64,000 bases of DNA from Deltaproteobacteria bacterium (GTDB lineage: Bacteria > Myxococcota_A > UBA796 > SXON01): positions 1-64,000 of the forward strand of contig CANKOI010000007.1 in the NCBI GenBank assembly GCA_947484175.1, given 5' to 3'. Positions within the stretch are counted from its first letter, which is position 1. Each line of letters opens with the position of its first letter. Shown here piece by piece: positions 28,761-37,112 of this stretch. Below the pieces are notes generated by a model. It was not told the DNA's origin. It ran no database searches and was given only the letters and a program-made list of their open reading frames with translations. Made by a program: the position numbers and the translations under genes.

Positions 28761-29468
28761 GTGCTGCTGTCCCTCTCCCTCGCGCTGGCCGAACCCCACG
28801 ACCAGATGCTGACCAACGCGGCAGGGGCGCCGTTGCACTGGGCCACGATGCCCATCCGCTACACGATCGACCCCACCAACACCGCCGGCTTGGCCGAAGC
28901 GGGAGTCGTGGCCGCGATCGTCGAGGCCGCCGCAACCTGGACCTCCGTGGAAGGGGCCCACGCGGAGTACCGGTTCGTCGGCACCGAGCGCGACGCGGTG
29001 GGCGGGTACGACGACCACAACGTCGTCTTCTTCGATGACTCGTGGGAAGTCTCCCCTGACCTGCTCGCCATCACCAGCACGTGGTCTACGGAAGACGGTG
29101 AGATTCTCGACTTCGACATGGCGGTGAACACCGCCGACCACGCTTGGGCCCTCGACGGCGACGCGGAAGTGGAAGACCTGCAGAACACCCTCACCCACGA
29201 GTTTGGCCACGCGCTCGGCTTCGGTCACGACCCCGCCGACATCGCCGCTACGATGTTCGCAAGCGCCCACCCGGGCGAACTGGCCAAGCGGGACTTGACC
29301 GAGAGTGACGAGGCGGTGGCCATCTTCGCCTACTCCGTCGAGTTCCCCGAGACCGAACTGGACGCGTCTGAGTCGCCCAGCTGCTCCACCACTTCCCGCG
29401 GTCCCGGCTGGGCCCTCTTCGCCCTCGTGGCCCCGCTTCTTCGCCGCCGGCGCTCGGAGCTCGCATGA
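28761..29468 (+). CDS. Matrixin-family metalloprotease with C-terminal anchor
   Basis: LTHEFGHALGFGHDP; C-term ...TSRGPGWALFALVAPLLRRRRSELA; GTG start inferred. Confidence 0.8.
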   Translation: MLLSLSLALAEPHDQMLTNAAGAPLHWATMPIRYTIDPTNTAGLAEAGVVAAIVEAAATWTSVEGAHAEYRFVGTERDAVGGYDDHNVVFFDDSWEVSPDLLAITSTWSTEDGEILDFDMAVNTADHAWALDGDAEVEDLQNTLTHEFGHALGFGHDPADIAATMFASAHPGELAKRDLTESDEAVAIFAYSVEFPETELDASESPSCSTTSRGPGWALFALVAPLLRRRRSELA

Positions 29469-29893
29469 TCTTCCTCCTCGCCCTCGCCCACGCCACGCTC
29501 GTGGCCCGCGGCCTCGATCCCGAAGCCTTGGCCGCCCTCTCCACCCACACCGCCTACGGCGACGTGATCGCGGTGCGCACCGAGCGCACCGAACGGAGCA
29601 TCTTCACCGTGGCCACGGTACAGAGCCTCAATGCGCCGGGCACCGTGGACGTGCGGCTGCAGGGAGGATGCCACGAAGGGATCTGCCTCACCGTGGCGGG
29701 GTCGCCCACCGTGCGCGAAGGCGAACGGATCTTCGTCTTCTTGCGGGGCGACCAGCCCACGTCGTTCGCGCAGGGCTTCTTTGTCGTGGAGGGCAACGAA
29801 GCGCGCCGCGACGTGCGGGGGTTGGACTTCCGCGAGGGAGGGCCGCCCGCGGCGGTGTTTCCGCTGGCCACGCTGCTCAAGCTGGCGCGCTAG
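29465..29893 (+). CDS. Hypothetical secreted protein, matrixin-linked
   Basis: MIFLLALAHA leader; overlaps matrixin stop by 4 bp; GGCHEGICLTVAGSPTVREGERIFVFLRG. Confidence 0.65.
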   Translation: MIFLLALAHATLVARGLDPEALAALSTHTAYGDVIAVRTERTERSIFTVATVQSLNAPGTVDVRLQGGCHEGICLTVAGSPTVREGERIFVFLRGDQPTSFAQGFFVVEGNEARRDVRGLDFREGGPPAAVFPLATLLKLAR

Positions 29894-30816
29894 GTAGGCT
29901 CGCCCCACGGCGGCACACGAAAGCTCTCGACCAGATGGTCGAGCAGCGCCCGCACTCCCGCCGGTGGCCGGCGGCCGTGGGCGTGCACCACCTGACAAGG
30001 CAAGTCACCGCACGGGTAGTCGGCGAGCACGCGATGTAAGCGCCCAGCTCGCACGGCATCAGCGACGAGGAACCACGGTGCACGAACCACACCGGCCCCC
30101 GCCTCGCCGAGCGCGACCAAGAGGCCACCGTCGGTGCTGGCCACCGGTCCGCCGACGACGATGGCCGCCGGTCCGCCATACTCATCGAAACTCCACTCCC
30201 GATCGGGACCCGCCTTGGTGTACCGCAAGCAGCTGTGCACCGAAAGCTCGGCGGGGCGCCGCGGCTCGCCGCGCCGCCTGAGGTACGCCGGCGAGGCCAC
30301 GCACACGAGCCGGTCCACAGCAAAGCGCCGCACGGTCAGCGCGGCGTCCTGAACCCTTCCCAGCCGCACGACGACATCCCAGCCGCCGCCCACCAGGTCA
30401 ACCTTGTCGTCCTGCAGGGTGATCTCCAGTTCAAGGAGCGGAAAGTTGGCCACAAAGTTGGCCAGCGGAACGGCGAGCCATCGCTGCGAAAAGCTGACGG
30501 GGGCGTTCAAACGTAGGCGGCCTCGCGGCTCCTGAGCGGCATGCAGCGAGACGGCCCGGGCATCCGCAGCAGCCTCCGCCACCCGAAGGCAGATCGGCAG
30601 GAGCGCCGACCCCGCCGTCGTGAGGTCCACCCGGCGGGAGGTGCGGTAGAGCAGCCGTGCGCCCAGGCCCTGCTCCAAGCGCGCCACCCGCGCACTCACG
30701 GCCGACTTCGACATGCCGAGCACCGCCGCAGCCCGCGTGAACGAGCGCTGCCTCGCCACCTCGGCAAACATCACCATGCCAGCCACGTCGTCGGGGTCAA
30801 AAGGGAGGGTTTCCAT
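29890..30816 (-). CDS. LysR-family transcriptional regulator
   Basis: N-terminal HTH FAEVARQRSFTRAAAVLGMSKSAVSARVARLEQGLGARLLYRTSRRVDLT. Confidence 0.92.
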   Translation of the reverse strand: METLPFDPDDVAGMVMFAEVARQRSFTRAAAVLGMSKSAVSARVARLEQGLGARLLYRTSRRVDLTTAGSALLPICLRVAEAAADARAVSLHAAQEPRGRLRLNAPVSFSQRWLAVPLANFVANFPLLELEITLQDDKVDLVGGGWDVVVRLGRVQDAALTVRRFAVDRLVCVASPAYLRRRGEPRRPAELSVHSCLRYTKAGPDREWSFDEYGGPAAIVVGGPVASTDGGLLVALGEAGAGVVRAPWFLVADAVRAGRLHRVLADYPCGDLPCQVVHAHGRRPPAGVRALLDHLVESFRVPPWGEPT

Positions 30817-30868
30817 ACGAACAAGCTACCGGCTCCGACGGGCGGCCGCCCGCCGATCGTCCCGATTT

Positions 30869-30885
30869 CCGCACAATGCGTGCGG
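30869..30885. promoter_or_regulatory. Candidate LysR operator, inverted repeat CCGCAC-N5-GTGCGG
   Basis: Perfect 6-bp arms in the divergent lysR/yceI intergenic region. Confidence 0.45.
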
Positions 30886-30935
30886 CAGATGACGCTACCT
30901 GACGCGGGCTGATCCACTTAGCGAATTATGACTTT

Positions 30936-31529
30936 TTGGGGCGCTCCGTGATTCTCCTCCGCTGCCTCGTCGGCCTGACCTTCTGCAGTTCTCCAGCCCT
31001 CGCGGCCACCTACGAGGTCGACGCCGCGCACTCCCACGTGGGCTTCAGCGTCTCTCACATGATGGTGAGCACCGTCCGCGGTGAGTTCGCCACGGTGAGC
31101 GGCACCGTGCAGTACGATCCCGCCAACATCGGCGCCACGGCGGTGGCGGCCACGGTCGCCGTCGCCTCCGTGAACACCCGCGACGCCAAGCGCGACGCCC
31201 ATCTGCGCTCGTCCGACTTCTTCGACGCGGCGAAGTTCGGGGACATGAAGTTCACCTCCAGCTCCGTAAAAAACGTCACCTCCGAGGGCTTCGACGTCGT
31301 GGGGAATCTGACGATCCGGGGCGTCACCAAAGAGGTGACGTTCAAGGTGAAGTCGCTGCCGGCCGACCGAAAGGACCCGTGGGGCAACCACAAGACCGGC
31401 ACGCGAGCCACCGCAACCATCAACCGGATGCACTTCGGGGTGGCGTGGAACTCGGCGCTCGAAGGCGGCGGCTACATCGTGGGCAATGACGTGACCATCG
31501 AACTGGACTTGGAGCTGCTGCGGAAGTGA
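30936..31529 (+). CDS. YceI-family protein
   Basis: TYEVDAAHSHVGFSVSHMMVSTVRGEFATVSGTVQYD; TTG 30936 or GTG 30948 start. Confidence 0.92.
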   Translation: MGRSVILLRCLVGLTFCSSPALAATYEVDAAHSHVGFSVSHMMVSTVRGEFATVSGTVQYDPANIGATAVAATVAVASVNTRDAKRDAHLRSSDFFDAAKFGDMKFTSSSVKNVTSEGFDVVGNLTIRGVTKEVTFKVKSLPADRKDPWGNHKTGTRATATINRMHFGVAWNSALEGGGYIVGNDVTIELDLELLRK

Positions 31530-31557
31530 GCGCCCCGGCGTTATCCTCAACGCCCGG

Positions 31558-33147
31558 ATGGTCCTCCTCCTCGCCACCTTCGTGGTCGCCGCCGCCGCGC
31601 CGACCGAAGGCCCCGAGGGCCGACTGAGCGGCGCGCTTGCCGAAGCGTTTCGCGACACCCACGACCTCCCGCGCCTCGTCTCCCGCCAGCCGCGATTCAC
31701 GACCGGCGCGCAGGTGGTGATCGAAGTGGACGACAGCTTCGATCCACACGCGCTCGGGGCCGTGGAGGGGGTGATCGAAGCGACGGTGCCCGGCCTCGTG
31801 CAGCTCCGCCTCCCCGTCGGCCAGTTGGCACGGCTCGCCGCTCTTGCGGGTGTGCGCCACGTTCGGGAGCCCGCCTTCGCCAGCCCCACCTCGACGACCA
31901 GCGAAGGCCACGCCACCGTAGGCACCCCCGCCTGGAACGACGCGGGCTGGACCGGCGAGGGGGTGCGGGTGGCGGTCGTGGACGTCGGATTTCAGGGGTA
32001 CGCAGCGCTGACCGGTAGCGAGCTGCCTATCGAAGTGACCACCGACCTCGAGCGGGGGGCGCCCGACACGAGCGCCCACGGCGTTGCGGTCGCCGAGGTC
32101 CTCACCGACGCCGCGCCCGGCGTGGCGCTGAGCCTGCACAGCTTCGCCACCGACGTGGAATTCACCGAAGTGCTCCTGTCGCTCCTCGACACCGACGTGC
32201 AGGTCGTGAACGCCAGCATCGGGTTCGACAACGTGTGGAGCGCCGACGGGTCGAGCGGGCCAAGCCGGGCGGTGGATGCGCTCGCCGAGGCCGGGGTGAT
32301 CGTGACGGTGGCCGCGGGAAACGAAGCCCTGAGGTATCGGACGGGGGAGCTGCGGGCAGTGGGGAACGGGCAAGTGCTGCTTGCGGGCCACGCCGCCACC
32401 CTGCTGCGCGCCCCCGGCGGGCGCGCACGGGCCTCGCTACGCTGGGACGAACCCTTCGATGCCGCCGCCCTCGACCTCGACCTCGTGGTGCAGAACGCCA
32501 GCGACGGCAGCGAATGTGGCAACAGCAGCGCCCCTCAGGACGGCGACGACCCGCCGCGCGAGGCGGTCGATGTGTCCGGCTGCGAAGAGACCGTCGTAGC
32601 ACTCATCCGCGCCGCTCCGGGCATCGACCCCGCCCGGATCACGGGCTGGCTCTACAGCCCCGGCGGCATCGAGCCGGTCAGCGTCACCGGCGGGCTCTCG
32701 CTGTCCTTGCCCGGCGACGCCGCGGGCGCCTTCACCGTGGGGGCGTGGCTGCCTGAGGATGGCGAGCTCGCGGCCTACTCCAGCCGGGGGCCCACCGACG
32801 ATGGCCGCATCAAGCCCGATGTGGTGGCGCCTTCGGATGTCTCCACGGTGAGTTGGGGTCCCGAGGCCTTCGAGGGGTCGAGCGCGGCCACGCCGCACGC
32901 GGCTGCGCTCGCGGCGCTCTGGGTCGAGGCTGAGGGCGGCGCGGGCTCGCCGGAGGGCTTCCGCTCGTGGGCGCACGGCCGCGCGAGCGAGGGCGGCTCG
33001 CCGGGTGCGGATCCGGCGTGGGGCTGGGGGGCGCTCGCGGCGGGGGAGGCGCCCGACCCCAGCTGCGCGTGCGGCGCGGGAGGCAACGCAGCGCCCCCCG
33101 CGCTGGCGTGGCTCGCCGCCGCACTGTACAGGCGCCGTAGCCGATGA
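31558..33147 (+). CDS. S8 subtilisin-like serine protease
   Basis: VAVVDVGFQG (Asp), SAHGVAVAEVL (His), FEGSSAATPHAAALAALWV (Ser); C-term CACGAGG...AWLAAALYRRRSR. Confidence 0.85.
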   Translation: MVLLLATFVVAAAAPTEGPEGRLSGALAEAFRDTHDLPRLVSRQPRFTTGAQVVIEVDDSFDPHALGAVEGVIEATVPGLVQLRLPVGQLARLAALAGVRHVREPAFASPTSTTSEGHATVGTPAWNDAGWTGEGVRVAVVDVGFQGYAALTGSELPIEVTTDLERGAPDTSAHGVAVAEVLTDAAPGVALSLHSFATDVEFTEVLLSLLDTDVQVVNASIGFDNVWSADGSSGPSRAVDALAEAGVIVTVAAGNEALRYRTGELRAVGNGQVLLAGHAATLLRAPGGRARASLRWDEPFDAAALDLDLVVQNASDGSECGNSSAPQDGDDPPREAVDVSGCEETVVALIRAAPGIDPARITGWLYSPGGIEPVSVTGGLSLSLPGDAAGAFTVGAWLPEDGELAAYSSRGPTDDGRIKPDVVAPSDVSTVSWGPEAFEGSSAATPHAAALAALWVEAEGGAGSPEGFRSWAHGRASEGGSPGADPAWGWGALAAGEAPDPSCACGAGGNAAPPALAWLAAALYRRRSR

Positions 33148-34289
33148 CGATCCCGCTAACCGCGCTCGCCCTTGCCGCCTGCGTGCCCGCCGGCCTCGAC
33201 GGCTATGTGGTGGTGCTGGAGGGCGGCGTGGCCGACGGCGACGGCGTGCCGGTCGCAGGAGCCTCGGTGGAGCTAGTCGGCGTCAGCGGCGAAGTGCTCG
33301 GCACCGCCAAGAGCGACGACGCCGGGGCATGGGCCTGGCCGGTCTACGGCTCGGAGGCCGAGGGCAACGTGCTCGTGGCTCGCGTCGCGGCATCGTCCTT
33401 CGCGGAGGGTCTGGCGAACTGGGAGGTGAACCTGCTCAGCGCCGAGGAGGCCACGTTGCGCGCCGGTCCCGGCCAGGACTGGCAGAGCGTGGCGCGCACC
33501 CTTGCCGTCGTGCGCCTCGACACCGAAGACGGCGGGACCAGCCTCCGGGGCCGCATCGTCGACCCCGACGGGCGCGCCGTGGAGGGCCTTCCCGGCACCG
33601 CGCAGCGCGGCTGGGACGCCGCGATCGGCACGCCGGCCGAGGCCAGCTTCACCACCGATGGCGACGGCTCGTTCAGCGTGGAGGTCCCTACCCCGGGCCT
33701 GTACACCATCTACGTTCCGCCCGTGGATGGCTGGGCGGGAACCCGGTTCCCGGTGGTCACCACCCCCTTCTCCGACCCCACGGTGGGCACCATCGCGCCG
33801 ACGCAGGAGCCCGGCCATCTCCTCGCCAGCCTCTACTGGGCCGGCGGCCTCGACCTCGACCTGCACCTCACGGCGCCCGAGCGCGAGGCAGACGCAACCA
33901 ACCCGCGGCAGCGCTTTCACGTGTGGGCCGACGAGCCCGTGCACCTCGATCGGGCAGGCAGCACCACGGTGGCCGAGCTCACCCGGAGCGCCACGGGCGG
34001 CCCCGGTCCGGAGGTGATCTCCGTGTACACGCCCGTCGGCGAGGGCGAGCTCCGGCTCAGCGTCGTGGACCGGACAAACCTCGAAGACCCAGAGAACGTT
34101 TCGCTCGGCGGCTCGAGAGCCCTCGTACAGTGGTGGAACGGCGAGGACGTACCGCGCTACGCTTGGGTTTCCCCGCTGGTCCTCGCCACCGCTTGGCGTC
34201 CCGCGGAGGTGGATACCCGCGGAGGAACGGTCTACGCCGTCGAAGGCTACGAGAGCGGCGTGGATCCAGCCGACGCCGACGCTTTCTGA
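33144..34289 (+). CDS. Lipoprotein with carboxypeptidase-regulatory-like domains
   Basis: LALAACVPAG lipobox; GVPVAGASVELVGVSGEVLGTAKSDDAGAW; LRGRIVDPDGRAVEGLPG; ATGA overlap with upstream. Confidence 0.7.
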   Translation: MTIPLTALALAACVPAGLDGYVVVLEGGVADGDGVPVAGASVELVGVSGEVLGTAKSDDAGAWAWPVYGSEAEGNVLVARVAASSFAEGLANWEVNLLSAEEATLRAGPGQDWQSVARTLAVVRLDTEDGGTSLRGRIVDPDGRAVEGLPGTAQRGWDAAIGTPAEASFTTDGDGSFSVEVPTPGLYTIYVPPVDGWAGTRFPVVTTPFSDPTVGTIAPTQEPGHLLASLYWAGGLDLDLHLTAPEREADATNPRQRFHVWADEPVHLDRAGSTTVAELTRSATGGPGPEVISVYTPVGEGELRLSVVDRTNLEDPENVSLGGSRALVQWWNGEDVPRYAWVSPLVLATAWRPAEVDTRGGTVYAVEGYESGVDPADADAF

Positions 34290-34367
34290 GCTCGCGCCGT
34301 CGATTCGTTTTGCCGAATTCGCCCCGTTCGATTAGACGCCGCCCGCCTTGAACCGGGACCTTGATTA

Positions 34368-35453
34368 ATGCCGCTTTGGTCGGAGCGAGTGGTCGCGGGG
34401 GTCGAGACCCTTCCCGGGGCCGACCACAGCTACCTGAAACAGCTCTGTGCACCCGATGGCAACGACGTGCGTGGTTGGCTCGCGGCGATGGTGGCGCGCA
34501 TGCCGGAGCCGATGGCGCTCCGTGCTCGCGATCTGCTCAACTCCGTGGAAAATTGTCGCTTTTTCCAAGGCTTCGCCGAAGTGGCGGTCGTCTCGATGCT
34601 GGCGCGCCAGGGCTTCGAGGTGCGCGCGCTCCGAGGGGCTGGCCCACGCCTCGAGCTGGCCCACGCCGACGGCAGGGCGTTCTTCCTGTCGGTACTCTCC
34701 TTCGTTCACCAGACAAGGCCGGGTGGCGACGACCTTACGCGGCAGCGTTTGGTGGAAGCGCTCTCGCGGGTGGCTTCGCGCCACCGCTTTGTGGTCCTGA
34801 TTCGACGGTGGCTCCCCCACGACCTCGACCCCGAGCCGGTGCGCCGTTCGCTGGAGCTCTGGCTCGCACAGGTGGCCAGCGGCACTTGGGAGGGCCGCTA
34901 CGCCGCCTATGAAGACGACAACGTGGCACTCGAGTTCTGCCTCACCGGCGAGCGCGTGCGCGGCAGCGGGTCGGCCCTCTCCTTCGCGCTCGGCCCCTTC
35001 GTGGCGCATCGAGCCATGGAGGTGCTGGAGCCGAGGGTGGTGACCGAGCTCGACCGGTACAACGCCGGCGCCGATCGCGCCCTCCCCCTCGTGGTGGCGG
35101 CCGTGAGCGACCAACCATGGCGGATAAACCAAGGCTATCTGCGCGACTTCCTCTACGGCCGCCCCTCACTCACCGCCCAAGAGAACGGCGAGTCGCGCTT
35201 CACCTTCGGAGGGGCCGGAGGGCCCTGCGCCTTCCGCGACCCCCTCTACCGGCGTTTTGCAGGATTGCTCCTCCTCGACCGCGATCCTGCCCGCTCGCAC
35301 GAAATTGGTGCACGGGCGCTCCTCAACCCGTGGTCCGACCTGAAACTCACCCCTGACGACATGGGCGTGTCCACGTTCGCGCAGCGCGAAGGGGGGGCAC
35401 CCGGCGAGATGCGCTGGTACGTTAGCGGTGGCGAGGTCGTACCCCTGGGATGA
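34368..35453 (+). CDS. Hypothetical protein
   Basis: 361-aa ORF, ATGA overlap with tdk downstream. Confidence 0.65.
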   Translation: MPLWSERVVAGVETLPGADHSYLKQLCAPDGNDVRGWLAAMVARMPEPMALRARDLLNSVENCRFFQGFAEVAVVSMLARQGFEVRALRGAGPRLELAHADGRAFFLSVLSFVHQTRPGGDDLTRQRLVEALSRVASRHRFVVLIRRWLPHDLDPEPVRRSLELWLAQVASGTWEGRYAAYEDDNVALEFCLTGERVRGSGSALSFALGPFVAHRAMEVLEPRVVTELDRYNAGADRALPLVVAAVSDQPWRINQGYLRDFLYGRPSLTAQENGESRFTFGGAGGPCAFRDPLYRRFAGLLLLDRDPARSHEIGARALLNPWSDLKLTPDDMGVSTFAQREGGAPGEMRWYVSGGEVVPLG

Positions 35454-36064
35454 CACCTTCTCTGCAGCCCGTGGGCGTCGGTTGGATCGAGGTGATCACC
35501 GGCTGCATGTTCTCGGGCAAGACCGAGGAACTGATCCGGCGTATCCGACGCGCGCAGTTCGCTCGCCTATCGGTGGTGGTGTTCAAGCCGGGCATGGACA
35601 AACGGTACAGCGACGACAGCGTGGGCTCCCACAGCGGCCACCGCCTACGGAGCTTTCAGATCGAACGCTCGTCTGACATCCCCCCCCACGTGGGCGATGC
35701 CCAAGTGGTAGGCATCGACGAAGCGCAGTTCTTGGACAACGATCTGGTAGGCGTGGTGGAACGGCTGGCGAACAGCGGCAAACGGGTGATCGTGGCCGGG
35801 CTGGACATGGACTACCGGGGGGCCCCGTTTGAGCCCATCCCCCAACTCCTCGCGGTGGCCGAGTACATCACCAAGAACCTCGCCATCTGCATGGTGTGCG
35901 GCAACCCCGCCGACCGCAGCCAGCGCGTAGTGAACCGCGACGCCCGATTTCTCGTGGGCGAGACCGACGCGTACGAGGCCCGGTGCCGCCGCTGCTGGGA
36001 CCCCGACAACTTCGAGCCGCGGCAGGTGAGCCTGCAGCTCGGCCAGAACCTCTCGGAGACCTGA
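35450..36064 (+). CDS. tdk: Thymidine kinase
   Basis: GWIEVITGCMFSGKTEELIRRIRR Walker A, VVGIDEAQFLD, four-Cys zinc site. Confidence 0.95.
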   Translation: MTPSLQPVGVGWIEVITGCMFSGKTEELIRRIRRAQFARLSVVVFKPGMDKRYSDDSVGSHSGHRLRSFQIERSSDIPPHVGDAQVVGIDEAQFLDNDLVGVVERLANSGKRVIVAGLDMDYRGAPFEPIPQLLAVAEYITKNLAICMVCGNPADRSQRVVNRDARFLVGETDAYEARCRRCWDPDNFEPRQVSLQLGQNLSET

Positions 36065-36068
36065 ACGT

Positions 36069-36806
36069 ATGGAAGGGACCTACGAACGTTTCCCCAGCGA
36101 AGCGATGGGGCGCGAAATGCATGTGTGGCGGTACGGCTGGTGGGGCGCGCCGGTGATGGCGTTCCCGAGCGCCGCCGGGTTCGCCCACGAGTGGCAGAAG
36201 GAGGGGATGATCGATGCGCTGGCGCCCCTGCTGCAGGCCGGACGCATCAAGCTCTACTGTCCGGAGTCAAACGTCGCCGAGGCCTTCACCCGCGAGGGAA
36301 ATCCGGCCGAGAAGATCGCCGCGCATGAGCGCTACGAACGGTTCATCCTGCAAACGATGGTGCCGTTCATCCGTCGAGACTGCGGCCTTCCCAACAGCCG
36401 AATCGGCACCGTGGGCTGCTCTCTCGGGGGCCTCTACGCCGCGCTGTTCGCGCTCAAGCATCCCCAGGTCTTCGACTACGCGCTGTGCATGAGCGGGCGC
36501 TACGAGATCGGCCAGTTCCTCGCGGGTCATACGAGCCCGAGCGTGTACTTCAACAACCCTCTCGCCTTCGTGCCTCAGCTCCACGGCGAGGCGCTCGAAG
36601 CCACTCGCCGCACCCACCTCGCCATGGTGTGCGGCACCGGCCAGTGGGAGGAGGGCTGCATCGAAGAAACCATCGCGCTCTGCGACGAGCTGCAGCGAAA
36701 GGGAATCCCCCACCAGCGCGACATCTGGGGGCGCGACAGCAAACACCACTGGAGTTGGTGGAAGAAACAGTGTCTCTTCCATCTGAGCAAGACCTACGCG
36801 GCGTGA
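36069..36806 (+). CDS. Esterase, alpha/beta hydrolase (esterase D-like)
   Basis: VGCSLGGLYAALFALKHPQVFDYALCMSGRY (GxSxG). Confidence 0.8.
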   Translation: MEGTYERFPSEAMGREMHVWRYGWWGAPVMAFPSAAGFAHEWQKEGMIDALAPLLQAGRIKLYCPESNVAEAFTREGNPAEKIAAHERYERFILQTMVPFIRRDCGLPNSRIGTVGCSLGGLYAALFALKHPQVFDYALCMSGRYEIGQFLAGHTSPSVYFNNPLAFVPQLHGEALEATRRTHLAMVCGTGQWEEGCIEETIALCDELQRKGIPHQRDIWGRDSKHHWSWWKKQCLFHLSKTYAA

Positions 36807-36829
36807 TTCGGATGAGGTAGGATGTCGAC

Positions 36830-37006
36830 ATGTCCGACACCGAGCTTCCGCAGGCCAATCGAGGGCTCATCGCCGAGTTCGCGCACTTCCTCGTTCATGA
36901 GAAGGTGTGGTGGATGGCGCCCATCGTCATCGTTCTGGCGCTGATGGTTGGTTTCATTCTGTTCGCCGAGGCTTCGCCGGTCCTGCCGTTCATCTACACG
37001 CTCTAG
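36830..37006 (+). CDS. DUF5989-like small membrane protein (not in supplied ORF track)
   Basis: 58 aa: MSDTELPQANRGLIAEFAHFLVHEKVWWMAPIVIVLALMVGFILFAEASPVLPFIYTL. Confidence 0.75.
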   Translation: MSDTELPQANRGLIAEFAHFLVHEKVWWMAPIVIVLALMVGFILFAEASPVLPFIYTL

Positions 37007-37020
37007 GCAGACCCGCGCTC

Positions 37021-37041
37021 TGTGGATAACCTTGTGGAACA
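37021..37041 (-). promoter_or_regulatory. Two DnaA-box-like 9-mers spaced 12 bp
   Basis: Reverse complement TTATCCACA (perfect consensus, 37021-37029) and TGTTCCACA (one mismatch, 37033-37041). Confidence 0.3.
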
Positions 37042-37112
37042 CTTCGCCCATTTTGCAGACGAAGGGGGTGCGCCGTAGCATTCCCCGCCCCCACCCGACG
37101 GGCGAACCTTTA

